47,829 bases of DNA from Alkaliphilus pronyensis (GTDB lineage: Bacteria; Bacillota; Clostridia; Peptostreptococcales; Natronincolaceae): NCBI RefSeq assembly GCF_009017275.1, contig NZ_WBZC01000009.1:1-47829 (forward strand). The letters run 5' to 3'. Under the pieces are notes generated by a model. That model ran no database searches, was not told the origin of the DNA, and saw nothing but the letters and a program-made list of their open reading frames with translations. Numbering within the stretch: position 1 is the stretch's first letter; every line of letters begins with the position of its first letter. Shown in pieces: positions 42,816 through 47,829 of the stretch. The position numbers were made by a program, and so were the translations under genes.

Positions 42816-43265
42816 TCATGAGTTAATGCTCTTAGTTTCATATATTTTTTGATTTAAGAGGATAATTCTGTTTTTGACTTTAAATCCTATAAAAAGCCTA
42901 ATTCCCAATTCACAAATACAATATTCAATCAACAGCTTTGTACCCTTTTCATTTGGAAATTGAACTTTATTTTCTAGTATTTCTATAAGCTCTTCTTCTA
43001 TGTTTTTTATTTCTAATAGGACTTCTAATGTTTCATATAAATATGTAGATAGATATTTTGTACAGCTCTTTAGCTGCATCTTTTTTTGTAATGAGCTTAT
43101 CATATCTTTAATCTGCTTATTTTTATGCAATAGCTTTTTTTCTTGATTAGTTTTCAAAACATCAAAGCTAGATAATAGCTTTATCATACGGAGATTCTGA
43201 TCAACACATACCCAATAGGTATCTACTATTTCCATCAGCTCCCTTTCATAGTCAGTATGATTCAC
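42816..43265 (-). CDS. Helical protein of 149 residues, unknown
   Basis: The protein is nearly all helix, with heptad-like Leu and Lys spacing (LKTNQEKKLLHKNKQIKDMI) and an Ile/Glu-rich segment. I recognise no family. GTG 43265 follows GGGGAGTGG and is preferred to the ATG at 43307, which has no ribosome site. Confidence 0.5.
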   Translation of the reverse strand: MNHTDYERELMEIVDTYWVCVDQNLRMIKLLSSFDVLKTNQEKKLLHKNKQIKDMISSLQKKMQLKSCTKYLSTYLYETLEVLLEIKNIEEELIEILENKVQFPNEKGTKLLIEYCICELGIRLFIGFKVKNRIILLNQKIYETKSINS

Positions 43266-43477
43266 AGTACCCACTCCCCAATAAGTTAATAACAAGGACA
43301 AAGGCATACTATTAGTAAAATATCTTTATATATCCTTACATTATTGATATAGGGTTAATCAAGATATTATTCTTAAAAAGAGATAATAAGTATAGTGAGT
43401 TGTGGATCAATAGTTAATATTTCAAAATTAAAGCTTATGGTTAAACATAAACCAGTCTAGAGATATGTTGATTAAGG

Positions 43478-44416
43478 TTAAGGGTTAAATGAGCTACGCT
43501 TTGATGTAATAATCGTACTTGTTATTATGGTAATTAAGAATACAGTCATTATAATTATTATTGCATTAAATAAAGTAGTTTCAGTTATTTGGGATATTCT
43601 TACTACTCCATAAAAGTCAAAAACCCTTAGCGAAACCAGTTTTATAGAATTATACAAATCATATTTTCCAAAAGCAGGTAAAATGTATACATACAACATT
43701 AAGGCCATTATACCTACAATTCTATTCTTAAAGATAACTCCAAGAATATATCCTATTTGTACAAAAAGTAAAGCAATAATATATGCAAAAATTAACTTTG
43801 TAAATATTGAAGAGATATTTACAAGTGATACATCTGTTACAAAATTAGATAAGGGTACAATATTTAATAATCTATAATACACCCCTACTGCTATAATATA
43901 AGAGATAGCTAATGCACTTATAAATATAAGCAAACTACTAATAGCTAATGATATTTGCTTAATAATACTAAAGTTTTTCTTACTTATTCTTACTGTCTTA
44001 ATTTTTATTGTTTTAAATTTTTTATCGTATGTAGCAAAAATTAGCCCCAAAAGACCAAAAACAATTGGATTAAATACAATTGATGACTCTAGTAGCTGCA
44101 AATGCATATATTCAGGACTTGCTGTATACATATACCTTTCAGTCATTACTTTATGGTATAGTAAGGGGTTTTTAACATGTGTTATATTACCTTGTTTTTC
44201 AACATGAAATTCCCCAGCTAAAGCTTTTTCTATAGCAGTTTCATTTCCTTCAAAACTCATTAAAGTCCAAGTATAATCATGGTATTTGTCTATTACAGCA
44301 TTATAATTCATGAATATAATAACACTGAACAAAGTAATAAGTATTATAGTAATAATTAAAAAAGATTTAGAATATACTCCATACAATAATTCTTGATTAA
44401 TATGTTTGTTCATCAT
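43478..44416 (-). CDS. ABC transporter permease (ABC-2 type)
   Basis: The 312-residue protein has six hydrophobic segments, with a large extracellular loop after the first, as in ABC-2 permeases. TTGGAGGATATCT places the start at ATG 44416, which overlaps the end of the ATPase gene by 20 bp. The substrate is unknown. It forms a two-gene exporter with the ATPase upstream. Confidence 0.75.
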   Translation of the reverse strand: MMNKHINQELLYGVYSKSFLIITIILITLFSVIIFMNYNAVIDKYHDYTWTLMSFEGNETAIEKALAGEFHVEKQGNITHVKNPLLYHKVMTERYMYTASPEYMHLQLLESSIVFNPIVFGLLGLIFATYDKKFKTIKIKTVRISKKNFSIIKQISLAISSLLIFISALAISYIIAVGVYYRLLNIVPLSNFVTDVSLVNISSIFTKLIFAYIIALLFVQIGYILGVIFKNRIVGIMALMLYVYILPAFGKYDLYNSIKLVSLRVFDFYGVVRISQITETTLFNAIIIIMTVFLITIITSTIITSKRSSFNP

Positions 44417-45065
44417 AGATATCCTCCAAGCTTTTATTACTCTTATTAAAGTTTTCATTTGATATGATTATTTGCTTATCTTTAAACACAAGTAGTGAAT
44501 CTACTATTTCATTATAAAAGCTAAACTGATGACCAGTAACCAAAATACTCATTTTTTCTGCCCACTTTTTTATTTTCTTAGTTAATGTTCTCATCATCTC
44601 ATAGTCTAATCCATTTGAAATCTCATCCATAAATAAATAATCAGGCTCTAAAACTTCTACCAGTAATAATGCTAACTTCTTCTTCTGCCCATAAGAGTAT
44701 GTATTAACCTTTTTACGCAATAAGTCATTATCTAAATAATTTACTGCAACTTCTTTAATTTGCTCTCTTGACTTTTTGCCTTCCCCCAAAATCATAAGAT
44801 TCTCAAGGCCACTTAAATTCGTATAAAATGGACAATCATCCCAAATCACCAAACAGTTATCTCTTACCTTATCTATATCATTACCATCAAAAACTATTTT
44901 TCCATTATAATACTCCATACCAAGCATACACTTAATAAGTGTAGTTTTTCCAGAACCATTAGGTCCCATTAAAAAGGAAATATTATTGCTTTTTAACTTA
45001 AAATTGGATTTACTTATTATGCTTTTTTTAGAATAGTTTTTAGAAAAATCTTCAAATTCAATCAT
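44397..45065 (-). CDS. ABC transporter ATP-binding protein
   Basis: The 222-residue ATPase has Walker A in GPNGSGKTTLIK, a diverged signature SYGQKKKLALLL, Walker B in YLFMDEISNGLD and the H-loop in LVTGHQFSF. AGGGGGAAAGGG precedes ATG 45065. A 12-bp inverted repeat covers its promoter. With the permease it resembles small bacteriocin- or peptide-export or self-protection systems, but the substrate is not known. Confidence 0.9.
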   Translation of the reverse strand: MIEFEDFSKNYSKKSIISKSNFKLKSNNISFLMGPNGSGKTTLIKCMLGMEYYNGKIVFDGNDIDKVRDNCLVIWDDCPFYTNLSGLENLMILGEGKKSREQIKEVAVNYLDNDLLRKKVNTYSYGQKKKLALLLVEVLEPDYLFMDEISNGLDYEMMRTLTKKIKKWAEKMSILVTGHQFSFYNEIVDSLLVFKDKQIIISNENFNKSNKSLEDIYDEQTY

Positions 45066-45102
45066 AACCCTTTCCCCCTAAACTCTATAATTTGATTAAG
45101 TA

Positions 45103-45142
45103 TTCACTCACCTGCCTTCTTATATAAACACAGGTGAGTGAA
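45103..45142. promoter_or_regulatory. 12-bp inverted-repeat operator of the ABC transporter
   Basis: TTCACTCACCTG (45103-45114) and its perfect complement (45131-45142) are 16 bases apart. One arm lies inside the promoter spacer and the other just downstream of the start point. Confidence 0.6.
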
Positions 45143-45149
45143 ATGTAAA
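45121..45149 (-). promoter_or_regulatory. Promoter of the ABC transporter
   Basis: On the minus strand TTTACA (45144-45149) and TATATA (45121-45126) are 17 bp apart. Confidence 0.5.
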
Positions 45150-45351
45150 TATTGCTAAGTAGAGTTCCATATTTAGTATTATTTATATATTTTACTATAA
45201 TTATCTATAAAATAATATAAGGCTTATGTCATAATAACTTTGCGCTATTAATAAGTGATTAAATTACCTAAACTAAAATCCTCAGTTTTTCCCCTATACA
45301 TCATTTTTAGCCTTTTGCTACCTTTCCTTTAATCTTATGTTGAATAGGATT

Positions 45352-45441
45352 AGAAAAAACTTAGTTCAACTTTTTTTGAAGCTTAGCAACAATAATAATC
45401 ACTATAAGAATCGGGGGTATTAGTAATGCCACTGAGATAAG
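45352..45441 (-). repeat. Modular intergenic repeat, copy G (inverted, diverged)
   Basis: Read on the minus strand it begins CTTATCTCAGTGGCATTAC, passes through GCTAAGCTTC and ends GAACTAAGTTTTTTC. Both ends of the family are recognisable, with the middle decayed. The rest of the gap 45150-45477 is AT-rich with nothing else visible. Confidence 0.6.
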
Positions 45442-45477
45442 ATTTCAAAATATTGCACAGGTAGGTTTATGAGGATA

Positions 45478-45517
45478 GAAAAAAGCGACTGGATTTAATA
45501 TTGCTTCCTGTCGCTTT
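45478..45517 (-). terminator. Terminator after the SurA-like gene
   Basis: AAAGCGAC and GTCGCTTT close a 20-base loop, followed by TTTTTTC on the minus strand. Confidence 0.75.
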
Positions 45518-45566
45518 AATTATTTTTTATAATAATGTCACTAGCTCAATCCCCTCAACACTAAAT

Positions 45567-46226
45567 TTAGTTATTTGTTTTGATTGTTATGGACGCCTTT
45601 TTAGCATCAACTAATTCTTCTATTCTTGATTTTACTAACATATCTAATTTATCTTTATTAGTTTCAATTGATAAATGTGAGTTGTTTTCACTTACTTCTT
45701 CAAATATATAGTATCTAAACTTTGACAAAAGAAGAAAGTCAGCATACATATCATATGCTAGTTGACTTTCCCAAAATGTTTCCTCATTAAAGCCATAGGT
45801 TTGAAAGTATAGAGTAGCTAGTTCTCTTGACTCTTCGTCAGCTTTATATATTTCTTTAAGATATGCAATATAATCTAATACTTCTTCTTTACTTACTTTT
45901 ATCCCTTTTTCTTTTGCTATTATTCTTTGTATTGTCCTATTAATAATAAAATCTTCTATTTCTTTTTTATCATCTGTGTTAAGGGTAGTTTTAGTTAATT
46001 CATAGTGCTTTTTACTTATTTTAATATCATCTATTTGTAAAACAGTTTTTGATGCATCATCTAACTCTAGTTTGTCTAGTTTTTTTCTTTCTACTTGAAC
46101 TTTTCTCACTACCTCATTAATACTATTTTCATCTTTTGATGCTTGCACGAAACTAAACAATGCTAGAATTATGGCTATTAACAGTACTGCAATTATCAAA
46201 TGCTTTGTTTTAGTTATAGTAATCAC
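45567..46226 (-). CDS. Membrane-anchored SurA-N-like protein, no PPIase domain
   Basis: After one membrane helix (about 8-26) the protein is helical, with LQIDDIKISKKHYELTK and IINRTIQRIIAKEKGIKVSKEEV. That pattern resembles the N-terminal chaperone part of SurA/PrsA-like proteins. No parvulin domain follows; the protein ends after 219 residues. GTG 46226 is better spaced from AAGGAG than the GTG at 46238. Function is unknown. Confidence 0.5.
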   Translation of the reverse strand: MITITKTKHLIIAVLLIAIILALFSFVQASKDENSINEVVRKVQVERKKLDKLELDDASKTVLQIDDIKISKKHYELTKTTLNTDDKKEIEDFIINRTIQRIIAKEKGIKVSKEEVLDYIAYLKEIYKADEESRELATLYFQTYGFNEETFWESQLAYDMYADFLLLSKFRYYIFEEVSENNSHLSIETNKDKLDMLVKSRIEELVDAKKASITIKTNN

Positions 46227-46312
46227 TATATAATTCACTCCTTATTAAGCACATATTTTTAATTATTTAAAACTCAATATCTGTTGTTAGGAGTGTCAAC
46301 AACTCCGTCCTC

Positions 46313-47575
46313 TCAGCAAATTGTGTTGTTTAAGAATTGTCCACCATACTCTTTTACCTGTCCGTTTATAATTCTATTATATAATTCTAGCTTTGAATAT
46401 AGTTTATTTCCATTCTCTCTATATAGTAGTTCCTTTTGATAATCCTTCTCTGCAAGGGCAATCCGAGCTGCTTCATGCCATAGGCTGGCTTTTACTATCA
46501 GACTTTTATCACTTTTTGATATCCCTATTTTAATTACCTCCATAGCCCTTTTTGTATTAGAAAAGAAACGGTAATACCTTGCAATAAATTCATAGCAAAA
46601 AGGGTCTGCTTGGTCTCCCTTTAAAAAAACACCTATTATACCTTCTATCTCTGTATTTATTTTAGTCTGTTTATCGCTTAATACCAAAGAGTCAAGCTTA
46701 TAGAGAGTAATTATCGTAATACCCTTCTCATAGTTAGACCTTTCGGCACATCTTATGGCTTCGTCATAGATATCTATAGCCATTTCAAAATCTCCTATTT
46801 CCGTATAAATAAATCCAAGACACTGATATGCAATGGCAAGGTTGTAATATTTATTGTCCTTTGAAAACATTTTAATGGCCTTTTTTTGATACCGTATTCC
46901 TTCATTAAAGTTTGCAAAATCCCTGTATACCATTGATAGATTTGTGTACAAAGAGGCTATATCGCTAGATTTACTAAAGTACTCCTTCATACTTAAACAT
47001 TCTTGGAAGAATTGCAGGGCTAATGTATTTTTTCCAATCATAGAAAAAATGGTAGCCTTATTGAACAATCCTTTAAGATACACTCCTTTATCCTCAACCT
47101 CTTGTCCGACCTCTAATGCTTTGTTTGCGAATATTAATCCCGTTTCATAGTCTCCCATCCGCCATTTTGTAATGGATAACAAATTATAAAGCTTACCTAT
47201 ATCCTTCTTATTTGTATTGGGACTTATAGCAGATTTTATAATGCTCTCCACTAACTCCCAATTTTCTGTTGGAGATAAGAGGAGTAATAAGTCTTTGGAT
47301 ATAATACTCTCTATAGCAAAATCTTTTTCATTATCAGTACCTAAAACAAAAATGTCTTCTTTATCTACAAGTTCTTCTACCCTACACTCTATAATTTTAG
47401 CTAGATTTTCTATCCTATCAATAGAAACTCGTTTTACCTTCCCAGTTGTCCAGCGAGTAACCGTTTTAGGATCTACCCCCAATTTTTTAGCTATCCAGCT
47501 TCTTTTTAAAGCAAGTTCCTTAATTCTTTTATTCAGAAAATGTGTTTTTATGGCTATACTCCCTCTAGCTTGCAT
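46313..47575 (-). CDS. XRE-family HTH regulator with TPR repeats, second copy type
   Basis: Residues about 12-70 form a Cro/C1-type helix-turn-helix (WIAKKLGVDPKTVTRW). The remaining 350 residues are TPR repeats, for example LYTNLSMVYRDFANFNEGIR and AYQCLGFIYTEIGDFEMAID. The layout equals that of the regulator at 15061 but the sequence differs. AGGTGA precedes ATG 47575. It may regulate the neighbouring SurA-like and ABC genes. The 254 bases after it to the window end show nothing I can name. Confidence 0.82.
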   Translation of the reverse strand: MQARGSIAIKTHFLNKRIKELALKRSWIAKKLGVDPKTVTRWTTGKVKRVSIDRIENLAKIIECRVEELVDKEDIFVLGTDNEKDFAIESIISKDLLLLLSPTENWELVESIIKSAISPNTNKKDIGKLYNLLSITKWRMGDYETGLIFANKALEVGQEVEDKGVYLKGLFNKATIFSMIGKNTLALQFFQECLSMKEYFSKSSDIASLYTNLSMVYRDFANFNEGIRYQKKAIKMFSKDNKYYNLAIAYQCLGFIYTEIGDFEMAIDIYDEAIRCAERSNYEKGITIITLYKLDSLVLSDKQTKINTEIEGIIGVFLKGDQADPFCYEFIARYYRFFSNTKRAMEVIKIGISKSDKSLIVKASLWHEAARIALAEKDYQKELLYRENGNKLYSKLELYNRIINGQVKEYGGQFLNNTIC

Positions 47576-47829
47576 TTTGTCACCTGCCTAATTAAAAATA
47601 ACTCTATTGATAAGTTTATTGAATACCTTCAGTTTCCCATAATTCACTCCCTTATGTCAATAAAACCTTTAAAATGTCCCCCTGTGTCCCTTGAACTATG
47701 TAGATTTTTTTATTATACTCATCAATAAAAGAGCTTTTAACTTTAATTGGACTGCTAAATGATTATTTTAGGCATTTGCAAAATGCAACACCACCAACAA
47801 TAATTATATCCTCTAATGGATATTTATTA

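Noticed and set aside
43464-43486. Second heptamer array (GATTAAG/GTTAAGG/GTTAAAT)
   Set aside because: Only three units, so the periodicity could be chance.
46282-46320. Another copy of the modular repeat (GGAGTGTCAACAACTCCG region)
   Set aside because: It shares only short words with module 1 and has a different stem arrangement; similarity is too weak to count.

Overview
The window is low-GC DNA that reads as a spore-forming, anaerobic clostridium, most like Alkaliphilus and its relatives. The grounds are strong AGGAGG-type ribosome binding sites, AT-rich spacers, an alpha/beta small acid-soluble spore protein, a SleB-type spore/cell-wall hydrolase, a butyrate/acetoacetate-type CoA-transferase and an anaerobic glycerol-3-phosphate dehydrogenase set with iron-sulfur partners. 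The genus is an inference. Most genes lie on the minus strand. I saw no rRNA, tRNA, insertion sequence, prophage or CRISPR array.

Layout. 0-4 kb: an exported protein with four FMN_bind domains, divergent from a lipoprotein ApbE flavin transferase that probably flavinylates it, then a HAD phosphatase. 4-7.6 kb: a cphB-cphA pair for breaking down and making cyanophycin. 7.7-16.4 kb: a Na/Pi cotransporter, an acyl carrier protein, a methionine-rich octapeptide-repeat protein, an Asp23 protein, a CopZ-type zinc-ribbon protein, a DUF1893 protein, a MoeA-like protein, a YkuS-like protein, a two-subunit CoA-transferase and a divergent HTH-TPR regulator. 16.4-19.5 kb: a pantothenate operon panG(candidate)-panB-panC-panD, with a structured leader (pan-motif-like hairpin plus intrinsic terminator) ahead of it. 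19.8-29.4 kb: DegV, small unknowns, TrmB, an MgtC-family protein, a c-di-AMP (ydaO-type) riboswitch in front of a sleB-like gene that is frameshifted here, DUF881, an SASP gene, an AcuB-like CBS-ACT protein, TrpRS, a CAP-domain lipoprotein and a glutaredoxin.

29.4-37.3 kb is a coherent glycerol region, all on the minus strand: glpP (antiterminator), two small paralogous membrane proteins that probably carry glycerol in place of GlpF, glpK, a GlpA-like dehydrogenase with a [2Fe-2S] BFD domain, an FAD/NAD oxidoreductase, a DUF1667 Fe-S protein, and a PAS/AAA+/Fis sigma-54 activator. A near-consensus sigma-54 promoter with a 19-bp inverted repeat upstream precedes glpP. A sigma-A promoter followed by a strong leader terminator precedes the glpA-like gene. 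Two layers of control (sigma-54 activation and GlpP antitermination) are therefore likely.

37.4-47.8 kb: a CsoR-family regulator whose metal-binding His is replaced by Asn, a long degenerate array of 7-bp repeats, an Fe-S membrane protein, a TetR/amidohydrolase/membrane-protein unit with two operators on its promoter, a Crp/Fnr regulator with a methyltransferase, an ABC transporter with a 12-bp inverted-repeat operator, a membrane-anchored SurA-like protein and a second HTH-TPR regulator.

At least six copies of a modular, structured intergenic repeat, in both orientations and including fragments, are scattered through the window. With the heptamer array, these are the least explained sequences here.
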